64,000 bases of DNA from Rhodopseudomonas palustris (lineage in GTDB: Bacteria; Pseudomonadota; Alphaproteobacteria; Rhizobiales; Xanthobacteraceae). Position 1 is the stretch's first letter. Each line of letters starts with the position of its first letter. Positions 17,827 through 26,129 of the stretch are shown piece after piece. Made by a program: the position numbers and the translations under genes. The stretch is from NCBI RefSeq assembly GCF_007005445.1, contig NZ_CP041387.1:1984001-2048000 (forward strand), read 5' to 3'. The notes below the pieces were generated by a model that saw nothing but the letters and a program-made list of their open reading frames with translations, was not told where the DNA came from and did not search any database.

Positions 17827-18972
17827 TCATGGCGCCGGCGCGACATCCTTGGCGTGGTTCTGCAGATACGCGCGGAGCAGTGCGACTTCCTCGCCGTCGA
17901 GGGCGGTCAGCCGCTTCATTGCGTTGACGTGGCCGATCCAGGCGTCGGCCTTGGCGCTGCGCGGCGGTTTCAGCGCATGGCACAGCGTGCAATTGTCGTC
18001 CTCGATCCGCGCCGCCAGCGTCCATAGCGAGTCACGGGAAGTCACGAACCGCCCCGGCGCGGCGCCGACCACGAGCCGCACCCGCGTCCAGTGATCGTCG
18101 GTGTCCTCGTCGGTGACGCTGTCCAGCGTCTCGATTTGCGTCCGTGCAGCCTCGGTCAGGGTTGCGGCGAGGATGCGTTTGCCGAAGCGTTGATAGAGCA
18201 GCTCGGGCGATCCCTCGCGCTGCCAGCCGGTCAATTCCAGCGTCAGCCGGTCGGGACCGACCGCGCGCACCGTCACCGCGGTGCTTGCGGCGAGTTCGCC
18301 GGCGCTCTGCTCGGTATCGCCGAGCCGAAGCGGCACTGAACCGATCGCGTACAGCGTCGTGCCCGGCGCCACGACGAGCTTGCCGGCATCGGCTTGCAGC
18401 GCGGCGAACGCCTTGCGGTGTCCGGCGGTGACGTCAGGCATCTTGTGGGCGATGCCCTTGTGGCAGTCGATGCAGGTTTTGCCGGCCTTCATCGCATCCT
18501 GCATCGCGCTCGCTGCCTTCGGGGTCTGCTTGTGGAAGTCCATCGCGTCGAAGGCGTGACAGTTGCGACATTCACGGCTGCCGTTGGCACGCATCCGGTC
18601 CCATTCGTGGCGGGCGAGTTCATGACGCTTGGCCTCGAATTTCTCGCGCGTGTCGATGCTGCCGATCGCCCAGTGATACAGCTCCTTGGTAGCGGTCACT
18701 TTGCGGATCAGCATCGGGCCCCAATCGCGCGGCACGTGGCAATCGGCGCAGACTGCGCGGACGCCGGAACGGTTGGTGTAGTGCGCGGTGGTATTGTATT
18801 CCTGATAAACGTTGTCGCGCATCGCGTGACACGAGGTGCAGAACGCCAGACTGTTGGTCGCGTGCATCGCGGTATTGAAGCCGCCCCAGGCGACCACGCC
18901 GCCGGCAGCGGCCAGCAGCACGACGAGCGCCAGCGGGCCGGGCCGCGCCAGTCGGCTCCAGATCGACGTCAT
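17827..18972 (-). CDS. torC: pentahaem c-type cytochrome, TorC/NapC-type quinol dehydrogenase
   Basis: A membrane-anchored periplasmic cytochrome that oxidises quinol and passes electrons to a periplasmic reductase. The 381-residue protein has one N-terminal anchor (about residues 10-32) and four NapC/NirT-type haem motifs (CTSCH, CADCH, CRNCH, CIDCH). A C-terminal domain follows with a fifth motif (CTLCH near residue 330). Five haems plus this layout match TorC/DorC, but no TMAO or DMSO reductase gene is in the window. It lies 85 bp downstream of the cytochrome c peroxidase gene on the same strand, so that may be its partner. The symbol is given by domain layout only. The start is at 18972 by comparison with NapC anchors. 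Confidence 0.88.
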   Translation of the reverse strand: MTSIWSRLARPGPLALVVLLAAAGGVVAWGGFNTAMHATNSLAFCTSCHAMRDNVYQEYNTTAHYTNRSGVRAVCADCHVPRDWGPMLIRKVTATKELYHWAIGSIDTREKFEAKRHELARHEWDRMRANGSRECRNCHAFDAMDFHKQTPKAASAMQDAMKAGKTCIDCHKGIAHKMPDVTAGHRKAFAALQADAGKLVVAPGTTLYAIGSVPLRLGDTEQSAGELAASTAVTVRAVGPDRLTLELTGWQREGSPELLYQRFGKRILAATLTEAARTQIETLDSVTDEDTDDHWTRVRLVVGAAPGRFVTSRDSLWTLAARIEDDNCTLCHALKPPRSAKADAWIGHVNAMKRLTALDGEEVALLRAYLQNHAKDVAPAP

Positions 18973-19057
18973 GACAAGGTTCCGTCGTAACGACTTGGGC
19001 GCGGCGAGCGGACGGCGTTTGAGCTCCGCCGTCCGCGCCACATCTTTCCGGCCGCGC

Positions 19058-20059
19058 TCAGTCGAACGGCTTCGGCGGCACAGTCTTGTCGCTCGACGGC
19101 GGCAGGATCGGCAGCTTGAAGTCGGGCTGGTCGCCGGTCAGCGTCTTGAGGAAGGCGACGATCTTGGCGTTCTCGTCCGGCGTGAATTTCTTACCGAGCT
19201 GAATCCGCCCCATGGTATCGACCGCGTTGGACAGCGTCTGCGCCGCGCCGTCGTGGAAGTAGGGATAGGTCAGCTCGACGTTGCGCAGCGTCGGCACCTT
19301 GAAGTTGAAGCGGTCGGCTTCCTCCTTGGTGACGGCGAAGCGGCCTTCGGCCGGGTTGTCGGTCTTGTAAGGCTCGACCACGCCCATTTTCTGGAACGTG
19401 TTGCCGCCGACGGCTGCACCGTTATGACAGCCGGTGCAGCCGGAATCCTTGAACAGCTCGTAGCCGGCGCGCTCGGTCGGCGTCAGTGCTTTCTTGTCGC
19501 CTTTCAGCCATTTGTCGAACCGCGAGTTCGGTGTCACCAGCGTTTCTTCGAATGCCGCAATCGCGCGAGTCACTTCGTCGATATCGACCGTGCTGTTCTG
19601 GCCGAACACGGTTTTGAACTCGGTGACGTAGCCGGGGATCGACTTCAGCAGGTCGACCGCCAATTCGTGGGTGAACGCCATTTCGCCCGGATTGGCGATT
19701 GGTCCGCCGGCCTGATCCTTCAAGGTCAGCGCCCGGCCATCCCAGAACTGCGCAACGTTGAGGCTGGCGTTGAGCACCGTCGGCGAATTGATCGGCCCCC
19801 TCTGCCAGTTGTGGCCGATCGAGGTCTTCAGATTGTCCGACCCGCCCATCGACAGGTTGTGACACGAGTTGCAGGAGATGAAGCCGGACTTCGACAGTCG
19901 CGGATCGAAGAACAGCTTCTTGCCGAGTTCGACCAGTTTCTGATCCTTCACCACCGCCGGCTTGATCGGCGAGATTGGCTCGTCGCTCGCTGCGCGGGCA
20001 GGGACCGACAAGGTGACGGACAAAGCCGTCGCCAGCAGCAGCGTATGTGCGATTTTCAT
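19058..20059 (-). CDS. di-haem cytochrome c peroxidase
   Basis: Periplasmic enzyme reducing H2O2 to water with electrons from c-type cytochromes. The 333-residue precursor has a cleavable signal peptide (ends ...PARA-ASDEP, about residue 24). The N-terminal peroxidatic haem motif is CNSCH and the C-terminal electron-transfer haem motif is CTGCH. FWDGRA and NPGEMAF segments typical of bacterial CCPs are present, the Glu of the latter being the catalytic acid. It heads a probable two-gene unit with the TorC-type cytochrome. A FNR/FixK-like box is centred about 109 bp upstream of the start codon, consistent with expression at low oxygen. Confidence 0.93.
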   Translation of the reverse strand: MKIAHTLLLATALSVTLSVPARAASDEPISPIKPAVVKDQKLVELGKKLFFDPRLSKSGFISCNSCHNLSMGGSDNLKTSIGHNWQRGPINSPTVLNASLNVAQFWDGRALTLKDQAGGPIANPGEMAFTHELAVDLLKSIPGYVTEFKTVFGQNSTVDIDEVTRAIAAFEETLVTPNSRFDKWLKGDKKALTPTERAGYELFKDSGCTGCHNGAAVGGNTFQKMGVVEPYKTDNPAEGRFAVTKEEADRFNFKVPTLRNVELTYPYFHDGAAQTLSNAVDTMGRIQLGKKFTPDENAKIVAFLKTLTGDQPDFKLPILPPSSDKTVPPKPFD

Positions 20060-20161
20060 GAGAACCCCCACGGCAGGATTGGCATCGAAGGGGGGACCGA
20101 CGGTCGCTCCGCGACGATGCGGAAGTGCCGCTAGAGTAATTCTTATTCGCAATGCGTTGCT

Positions 20162-20175
20162 TTGATCGGGGTCAA
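20162..20175 (-). promoter_or_regulatory. candidate FNR/FixK box upstream of the cytochrome c peroxidase gene
   Basis: TTGATCGGGGTCAA matches the FNR/FixK consensus TTGAT-N4-ATCAA in 9 of 10 defined positions. It is about 103 bp upstream of the peroxidase start. A TAAGAAT-like -10 region lies at the distance expected for a class II (-41.5) activation site. Confidence 0.6.
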
Positions 20176-20297
20176 ACGCGGCGCCGCACAACACCGCTTC
20201 CGCCTCGTCCAACTACCGGGAATGGCTGCGGTTTTTTGTCGCTCGGGCATCCCTGAGGGTTGCCTTAGCCGAAAGTCAAAGACGTATTCGCATTTGC

Positions 20298-20333
20298 AAA
20301 AGCGGCAGTCCGGACACTCCGGACCGCCGCTTT
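20298..20333. terminator. intrinsic terminator downstream of dps
   Basis: A long stem AAAGCGGCxGTCCGGA / TCCGGACxGCCGCTTT with a CACT-centred loop, bounded by A and T tracts, lies 17 bp past the dps stop codon on the minus strand. Confidence 0.85.
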
Positions 20334-20349
20334 GTCACCAAGGCTCGGG

Positions 20350-20832
20350 TCAGTCTTCGAGCAGGCTGCGCAGCATCCAGGCGGTTTTCTCGTGGACGTC
20401 GAGCCGCTGAGTCAGCAGGTCGGCGGTCGGCTGGTCGTTGGCGTCCTCGACCAGCGGAAACAACTCGCGTGCGGTGCGGGCGGTGGCTTCCTGCGCCGAC
20501 ACCAGATGCCGGACCATCTCCAACGCCTTCGGCTGACCTTCGACCTCGGCGATCGACGCCAGCTTGACGAACTCCTTGTAGGTGCCCGGTGCCGGGAAGC
20601 CGAGTGCGCGGATCCGCTCGGCGATCTGATCGAGCGCGGTCCACTGCTCGGTGTACTGCGTCATGAACATCGCGTGCAGCGTGTTGAACATCGGTCCGGT
20701 GACGTTCCAGTGAAAATTGTGCGTCATCAGGTACAGCGTGTAGGAATCGGCAAGCAGCCGGGACAGGCCGCCGGCGATCTTCTCGCGCTTGTCTTCAGGA
20801 ATACCGATATTGATCTTCGCAGGCTTGGTCAT
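20350..20832 (-). CDS. dps: Dps family DNA-binding / iron-storage ferritin-like protein
   Basis: A dodecameric ferritin-like protein that binds and oxidises Fe(II) with peroxide and protects DNA. The 160-residue protein has the family core [13 protein letters not shown], a second His 12 residues on (TLHAMF) and the partner helix [13 protein letters not shown] with its Asp and Glu ligands. The carboxylate usually found four residues after the second His (FEE type) is Met here (AMFMTQY). This is unusual relative to E. coli, though it may be common in alphaproteobacteria. It is monocistronic, with a 295-bp upstream region shared with a divergent outer-membrane protein gene. Confidence 0.95.
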   Translation of the reverse strand: MTKPAKINIGIPEDKREKIAGGLSRLLADSYTLYLMTHNFHWNVTGPMFNTLHAMFMTQYTEQWTALDQIAERIRALGFPAPGTYKEFVKLASIAEVEGQPKALEMVRHLVSAQEATARTARELFPLVEDANDQPTADLLTQRLDVHEKTAWMLRSLLED

Positions 20833-21040
20833 GTGCGGTCCTTGTTGATAGCGAGCCGGCGTGAGCCGGCCGCCGTAGATATATACCGTCTGACGGTAAC
20901 GCGCCCGACGTGGGGCAAGGGGAAAATACCCCGAAAACCACCGAAATCAGCCTGAAATGTTGTCCGCCGCGATCATTGGCAACGTGATGCGGTACGCAAT
21001 TACTAATCATTGTCATCAATCAATTTTCATACGCCTCGCA

Positions 21041-21057
21041 TTTACAGGGCCTGTAAA
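21041..21057. promoter_or_regulatory. 17-bp palindrome, candidate operator
   Basis: TTTACAG-GGC-CTGTAAA has perfect 7-bp arms around a 3-bp centre. It lies in the AT-rich region between divergent dps and the outer-membrane barrel gene, 71 bp before the latter's start codon. The binding protein is unknown. Confidence 0.5.
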
Positions 21058-21127
21058 CAAAATGCTTTGACCGCGACGCGTTAGCAATTGCAGTTAGTCG
21101 ACCGATGGAATTCATCGGGGGCTACTA

Positions 21128-22114
21128 ATGATTGGGTGTAATACCGCGTCGCATCGCCGCGGCGGTCGGGGTCGGAGGCTGAAGGCTTCGCTTGTGGCAG
21201 CGGTCGGGGGACTGGCAGTAACTGCGATGGCAGCGTCGGCCGAGGAGTTGCCAGGCTGGCTGGCGTATGCGCAGGGGCCGTCACAGACCGCAACCGCGCT
21301 GGCGGCACCGGCCGAGGCGGCGCACGACGGTGTCGACACCGAGCACATCTTCGGCTTCAGCATGGGCTCGGACATCGGCAAGAAGGGCGAGATCGAACTC
21401 GAGATTGAGAATGTCGGGCGGTTCGGGCGGAGGTCGGGCTCCTACACCGGCGTCGGCGTGCTGTCGCAGGTCAAGTTCACCCTGACTGACAACTTCCGCG
21501 TCGCGCCGGGCGTCAGCTTCGCCTCGACCCAGATCAGCGGCGTGCCGGGCATGATCGACAACCGTCGCACCGCGGTCGCCGGTGCGTCGATGGAGTTCCG
21601 TTACAAGCTGCTCGACCGCGACGTGATGCCGTTCGGCCTGACTCTGCACGCCGCGCCCGGCTGGAACCGGGTCGACGAGCTGACCGGCTTCGACGCTCAG
21701 ATCTACGGCACCGAATTCGCTGCACTGATAGACAAGGAACTGATCCGCGGCACGTTGTTCGCCGCGTTCAACCTCTGGTACTCGGGCGGAGCCTCGCGCG
21801 ATCTCACCAATACCTGGTCGCACGACTCGGAATTCGCCGTGCAGGGCGCCTTGTCGTACAAGGTCAATTCGATGCTGATCGTCGGCGCCGAGGCGCGCTA
21901 CGTGCGGGCCTATGGCGGGCTCGGGCTCGACCGCTTCTCCGGCGACGCGGTTTATGTCGGCCCGACCTTCTCGGCACATCTCACCGACAGGATCGGCCTG
22001 TCGGGGACCTGGAGCACCCAGGTGGCGGGCAAGGCCTGCGACGATCCGCGGCACCTCGACCTCGACAATTTCGAGCGGCACCAGGCGATGCTGCGGTTCA
22101 ACTATCTGTTCTGA
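21128..22114 (+). CDS. putative outer-membrane beta-barrel protein
   Basis: A 328-residue secreted protein: an Arg-rich start, a hydrophobic signal segment (about residues 19-38, SLVAAVGGLAVTAMAASA) and a mature part dominated by alternating-pattern strands. These include GKKGEIELEIENVGRFG, YTGVGVLSQVKFTLTDNFRV and AVAGASMEFRYKLLDRDVM, and it ends in the aromatic residue of FNYLF, as outer-membrane barrels do. It resembles the transporter-like or OmpA-like barrel proteins of rhizobia, but no substrate is indicated. It is monocistronic: an operator-like palindrome lies upstream and a strong terminator downstream at 22138. Confidence 0.75.
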   Translation: MIGCNTASHRRGGRGRRLKASLVAAVGGLAVTAMAASAEELPGWLAYAQGPSQTATALAAPAEAAHDGVDTEHIFGFSMGSDIGKKGEIELEIENVGRFGRRSGSYTGVGVLSQVKFTLTDNFRVAPGVSFASTQISGVPGMIDNRRTAVAGASMEFRYKLLDRDVMPFGLTLHAAPGWNRVDELTGFDAQIYGTEFAALIDKELIRGTLFAAFNLWYSGGASRDLTNTWSHDSEFAVQGALSYKVNSMLIVGAEARYVRAYGGLGLDRFSGDAVYVGPTFSAHLTDRIGLSGTWSTQVAGKACDDPRHLDLDNFERHQAMLRFNYLF

Positions 22115-22137
22115 GCCGCCCGCCTCACGACAAACGA

Positions 22138-22172
22138 CAACGCCGCCATCGGTGAGCCCGGTGGCGGCGTTG
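22138..22172 (+). terminator. intrinsic terminator of the barrel protein gene
   Basis: Perfect 11-bp arms CAACGCCGCCA (22138-22148) and TGGCGGCGTTG (22162-22172) around a 13-nt loop, followed by TTC, lie 24 bp past the stop codon. It sits between convergent genes and may serve both. Confidence 0.8.
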
Positions 22173-22192
22173 TTCATTCATGAGATCATTGC

Positions 22193-22405
22193 CTATTCGG
22201 CGGGGTCGGGACGCGACATCCAGGTCACCAGCGGCATCGCGGGCAGGACCCAGCCGAGGCCCGCCACCATGTAGTAGATCGCCTGCAACCATTTGGACTC
22301 GGCGATCACCGGGACTTGCGCGAACGCCATCGCGGTCAGCGACCACACGATCGCCAGCAGCAGCAGGCCGACGGTTCCGATCAATTTGCGGGTTCGAATA
22401 TTCAT
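22193..22405 (-). CDS. DUF2842 family membrane protein
   Basis: A 70-residue protein with two hydrophobic helices (residues ~8-29 and ~41-61). The family ends are RTRKLIGTV at the N-terminus and LGWVLPAMPLVTWM near the C-terminus. DUF2842 proteins are alphaproteobacterial and usually sit next to ctaA, as here, where it is divergent with a 96-bp gap. A link to haem A or cytochrome oxidase assembly is suggested only by this neighbourhood. Confidence 0.88.
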   Translation of the reverse strand: MNIRTRKLIGTVGLLLLAIVWSLTAMAFAQVPVIAESKWLQAIYYMVAGLGWVLPAMPLVTWMSRPDPAE

Positions 22406-22501
22406 CTCTCGCTCACACGCCGTTGATGCGTTCTCGCAACGCCTTGCGCGTAAGAACGGCCGGACTATAGAGTGCGGAAAAATCCGTTCAAGGGATGCTT
22501 T

Positions 22502-23614
22502 ATGACCATCGCCGCGGCGCCGCCACCCTCACGAGCCCGCGCGGTGCGAGTCTGGCTGTTGCTGGTGGCGGGATTGATCGGAGTGATGGTGCTGGTCGGC
22601 GGCGCGACGCGGTTGACCGAATCCGGGCTGTCGATCGTCGAATGGAAGCCGGTCACCGGCACGCTGCCGCCGCTCAGCGAGGCGCAGTGGCGAGCTGCGT
22701 TCGACGGCTACAAGCAGATCCCGCAATATCGCGAACTGAACGCCGGCATGACGCTCGATCAGTTCAAAACCATCTTCTGGTGGGAATGGAGCCACCGGCT
22801 GCTCGGCCGGGTCATCGGCATCGTTTATCTGCTGCCGTTCCTCTGGTTCCTGTGGCGCGGCGCGATCGGTCCGCGATGGACGCGGGCGCTGTGGATCGTT
22901 TTCGGCCTCGGCGCGCTGCAGGGCGCGGTCGGCTGGTGGATGGTGGCCTCGGGACTGTCGCAGCGGACCGAAGTGTCGCAGGTCCGGCTCGCCATCCATT
23001 TGACGCTGGCACTGATCATCTACGCGGCGATCGTGTGGACGGTGTGCCGGATGACGGACCGGGTTCGCGTCGCGGCACCGCTCCGGCTGAAGGCGACGGC
23101 TCTGGTTCTGCTCGGGCTGACGTTCGTGCAGCTCTTTGCCGGCGCGCTGGTCGCCGGCCTGCGCGCCGGACGGCTTTACAACACCTGGCCCGAGATCGAC
23201 GGCGCGCTGATCCCGGACGCGGCACGGCTGTGGTTCGAAACCCCGTGGTGGAGGAATCTGTTCGACAATCATCTCACCGTACAGTTCGATCACCGCATGC
23301 TGGCCTACGCGCTGTGGACGCTGGCGGCGCTGCACATGATCGACGCGCTGCGGACGCGGGCAGGGGCCGCGGCACGCGGCGCGGTCCTGCTGTTCCTGGC
23401 GCTCACCGCGCAGGCCGTGCTCGGCATCCTCACCGTGCTGTACGCCGCGCCGATCGACCTCGCCCTGGCGCATCAGGCAATGGCACTGGTGGTGCTGACG
23501 CTGACGGTGCTGCAGGCGGAACGGCTGACGGCGACGAGAGTGGATCGCACCGCGCTCGATCGCGGCCGTGCCACGCAACTGGCGGTCCCGTCCAAGCCAT
23601 TCCCGTCGGCATAG
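22502..23614 (+). CDS. ctaA: haem A synthase (COX15/CtaA)
   Basis: Inner-membrane mono-oxygenase-type enzyme that oxidises the C8 methyl of haem O to give haem A for aa3-type cytochrome oxidase. The 370-residue protein has eight predicted helices and the four expected histidines, in [29 protein letters not shown] and ALAHQAMAL. The N-terminal [21 protein letters not shown] motif is typical. The ATG at 22502 was preferred; one at 22472 would add ten residues. It is followed by the convergent TetR gene 13 bp away, where the accessory module begins. Confidence 0.95.
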   Translation: MTIAAAPPPSRARAVRVWLLLVAGLIGVMVLVGGATRLTESGLSIVEWKPVTGTLPPLSEAQWRAAFDGYKQIPQYRELNAGMTLDQFKTIFWWEWSHRLLGRVIGIVYLLPFLWFLWRGAIGPRWTRALWIVFGLGALQGAVGWWMVASGLSQRTEVSQVRLAIHLTLALIIYAAIVWTVCRMTDRVRVAAPLRLKATALVLLGLTFVQLFAGALVAGLRAGRLYNTWPEIDGALIPDAARLWFETPWWRNLFDNHLTVQFDHRMLAYALWTLAALHMIDALRTRAGAAARGAVLLFLALTAQAVLGILTVLYAAPIDLALAHQAMALVVLTLTVLQAERLTATRVDRTALDRGRATQLAVPSKPFPSA

Positions 23615-23627
23615 TCGCTGCGGCCGG

Positions 23628-24305
23628 CTACGGCTTCGCGGTCCTGCTCGTTCGCGCGGGCTTTCGCGCACCGGTTCGACGCGACGATAAGAGTTCAGCA
23701 GCAATCCGGCTGCGAGCGGTTTTGGTGACGACGCCCAGCAGCAGCAGGCGCGTTGCCAGATGCATCTCCTGGGCGAAGCGCTTCCTGTTCCAGTTCACGG
23801 CGAGCCAGGCCTCCGTGGTCGAGGCCATCGCACGCAGCAGTACCTCGGTGAAGGCCTCGTCATCGACGACGCGCTCGATTTCACCGGCGTCGACTGCGGC
23901 GCGCACTATCGCGCACCACAATTGCTGCCCTTCGGCAAGCATCATTCCCCGGAGCTCGGCGGCGTGCTCACCCTGCATCGCGGCGTAGAGACCGCGATAG
24001 AACGCAGGCTCTGCGCAATAGTGCTTCACCACCAGATCGATGGCCGCCTCGAGTTGGGCGAGCGGCGATCCCGGGGACCGGGTCGCGAGGCGGGTTTCGA
24101 ACGCGGCGAACTCGTCCCGAACGACCAGCCGCAACAAGTCGGCCTTTGTCCCGACCAGATTGTAGGGCGTCGCCGGGCTCACGCCCGCGCGCTTGGCGAG
24201 CTGGATCATTGAAAACCCGGCCCCGCCGGATTCGCGGATCAGGGCGTGCGCGGCTGTGACCAGCCCGCGCCGCCGCGATTCCAGAGTGGTCGTCGATAGT
24301 GTCAT
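23628..24305 (-). CDS. TetR family transcriptional regulator
   Basis: A 225-residue regulator with an N-terminal TetR helix-turn-helix (about residues 10-57: GLVTAAHALIRESGGAGFSM, then IQLAKRAGVSPATPYNLVGT) and a helical ligand-binding C-terminal domain. It starts one base after the stop codon of the ThDP enzyme gene, so the two are in one operon and the regulator probably controls its own unit. The likely operator is the palindrome at 26083-26100 in the divergent promoter. The inducer may be an aldehyde or acyloin related to the pathway (inference). Confidence 0.92.
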   Translation of the reverse strand: MTLSTTTLESRRRGLVTAAHALIRESGGAGFSMIQLAKRAGVSPATPYNLVGTKADLLRLVVRDEFAAFETRLATRSPGSPLAQLEAAIDLVVKHYCAEPAFYRGLYAAMQGEHAAELRGMMLAEGQQLWCAIVRAAVDAGEIERVVDDEAFTEVLLRAMASTTEAWLAVNWNRKRFAQEMHLATRLLLLGVVTKTARSRIAAELLSSRRTGARKPARTSRTAKP

Positions 24306-24306
24306 C

Positions 24307-26046
24307 TCATGCCGTGTCTGCTGGGATGTTCTCGTAATAGGGAATCAACACGTCGTTGCTGCCCTCCTGAACCTGACCGAGCATCGCCACTGTCACAGGA
24401 TGGACCACGTCGGCATCCGTCATCACCTCAATAAAGGCCGGTCCGCTGCTGGCGAAGGCGCGCTCCAGCGCCGGCGCGAGGTCGGCAAACCGGGTCACAC
24501 GCTCGGCATGACAACCGAAGGCCTGGGCGATGTTGGCAAAGTGTGTTCCACCCAGCTTCGAGATCACATGATAGTTGCTGCCGAACATGATTTGCTGGCC
24601 GTGGATCGACATTCCCCACACTTCATTGTTGAGAATCACGGTGATGATCGGCAAGCGGTGCCGGACCATGGTGTCGAGTTCCTGCAGGTGGAATCCAAAC
24701 GCGCCATCGCCGGTCAGGTGAATCACCCGGCGGTCCGGAGCTGCGATCTGGGCGCCGATCGCGAACCCGGGTCCGATCCCCAGGCAGCCGAGATAGCCGT
24801 GACTGATAACCGCCCCCGGCCGATCGACCACCGCTGCCGCAGCGCCCCATGATGCGGATTCCCCGCCATCGAACACATACATCGCCCCCGGCCCAGCGGT
24901 TTCGGCGACCGCACGAGCCGCGTGGTAGGGATGGATGCCTTGCGTGGTCTCACGATCGGGAAACATCGTGGCAAACAGCCCGGTTGCCGAGACCGCCTTC
25001 GCCCGCCACCCTTCCAACTCGTTGAACTGGTCGTCTTTCAGAGCAGCGTCGAGCGCGCGCGTCGCCTCGGTGCAGTCCGCCAGGATGGGCAGATCGACGT
25101 CGCGGATCCGGCCCATCTCGGCCGCATCGCCGTGGATCTGCACCAGCGTTGCGCCGTGCGGCACAAGTGCGCCGGAACGTCCGCCGAGCAGCAGGCCGAG
25201 TTTGCCGCCCAGCAGGATGACCAGATCCGGCCGATCGATCCCCAGCATCGGCAACAGGGCGAGGTTGCCGGCCGCACCGCCATTGCATAGGTGGCCCGGC
25301 GGCAGGATGCCGGCCGCCAGCGACTTGGTGAACACCGGCAGCGGCACTCTGGCACACAGTGCTCGCAACGCCTCCGCGGTTTCGTGATTGGCTGCGCCAT
25401 TGCCGGCGATCAGCACGGGGCGCTTGGCCGCCCGCAGCAGCTCGACTAATCGCGTAACCTCAGCCGGGGCGGGCGCGGGGCGCGGATTGACACCGACGCC
25501 GGCCGGAGGAGTGGCGCGCGAAGCGGAGACGCTCATATGCAGCACGTCGATCGGCACTTCGAGCAGCACGGCGCCCCGCGGCAACGTCATCGCCTTGCGG
25601 ATCGCCATCGCGGTGAGATCGGCGATCCGCTCCGTGCTGGGGATCGAGAACGCCCATTTCACCGCCGGCCGCGCGATCGCAACCTGATCGATCCCGCCCT
25701 GGAGCGGATTGGTTTCGATCTCGCGCAGCGGCGGCGCTCCGACGATGAACAGCACCGGTGAACCATCGAGCTGCGCGTTGGTCATCGCCGAGAGTGCGTT
25801 GGTGAAGCCGGGCCCGGCTGTGACGATGCAGACCCCGAGCTTGCCGGTCGCACGCGCATACGCATCGGCAGCGTGGCCGGCCGACGACTCGTGGCGGAAA
25901 TCGATCAGGGCGATGTCTTCCTCGATGCACCCCTTGAGCAGCGCTTCAAGATGGCCACCGTGCAGCGCAAACGCTTGGCTGACACCAGCGGCTTTCAGCG
26001 TCTTCGCCAGCAATTGTCCGCCGACCAGGCGATCTTGTTCTGCCAT
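24307..26046 (-). CDS. ThDP-dependent carboligase/lyase, benzaldehyde-lyase / acetolactate-synthase-like
   Basis: A 579-residue thiamine-diphosphate enzyme with the three-domain POX/ALS fold. The N-terminal PYR domain has the conserved Glu in DFRHESSAGHAADAY (about Glu53). The C-terminal PP domain holds GDGAFGFHLQELDTM ... LNNEVWG (GDG-NN cofactor motif). The active-site loop ALHGGH has two His (about 29 and 32), as I remember for benzaldehyde lyase, and ETNPLQGGIDQVAIARP also recalls that enzyme. It probably forms or splits 2-hydroxyketones (acyloins) from aldehydes; an acetolactate-synthase-like or oxalyl-CoA-type role is less likely. The ATG at 26046 has a strong GGGAGGAATGAG site. It is divergent from the SDR-ADH pair. 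Confidence 0.85.
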   Translation of the reverse strand: MAEQDRLVGGQLLAKTLKAAGVSQAFALHGGHLEALLKGCIEEDIALIDFRHESSAGHAADAYARATGKLGVCIVTAGPGFTNALSAMTNAQLDGSPVLFIVGAPPLREIETNPLQGGIDQVAIARPAVKWAFSIPSTERIADLTAMAIRKAMTLPRGAVLLEVPIDVLHMSVSASRATPPAGVGVNPRPAPAPAEVTRLVELLRAAKRPVLIAGNGAANHETAEALRALCARVPLPVFTKSLAAGILPPGHLCNGGAAGNLALLPMLGIDRPDLVILLGGKLGLLLGGRSGALVPHGATLVQIHGDAAEMGRIRDVDLPILADCTEATRALDAALKDDQFNELEGWRAKAVSATGLFATMFPDRETTQGIHPYHAARAVAETAGPGAMYVFDGGESASWGAAAAVVDRPGAVISHGYLGCLGIGPGFAIGAQIAAPDRRVIHLTGDGAFGFHLQELDTMVRHRLPIITVILNNEVWGMSIHGQQIMFGSNYHVISKLGGTHFANIAQAFGCHAERVTRFADLAPALERAFASSGPAFIEVMTDADVVHPVTVAMLGQVQEGSNDVLIPYYENIPADTA

Positions 26047-26082
26047 CTCATTCCTCCCTGTTGCGGCGTTTGCCGCGGTGTT

Positions 26083-26100
26083 ATTATAGTGCGCTATAAT
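26083..26100. promoter_or_regulatory. TetR-type operator overlapping a divergent promoter
   Basis: ATTATAG-TGCG-CTATAAT is a perfect 7-bp inverted repeat with a 4-bp spacer in the 83-bp gap between the divergent ThDP and SDR genes. Its right arm contains the perfect -10 sequence TATAAT (26095-26100) for the SDR side, and the left arm holds a TATA-type -10 for the ThDP side. Repressor binding here would block both directions. Confidence 0.7.
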
Positions 26101-26129
26101 TATAAACATCGACCCGGGAGGACAAGAGG

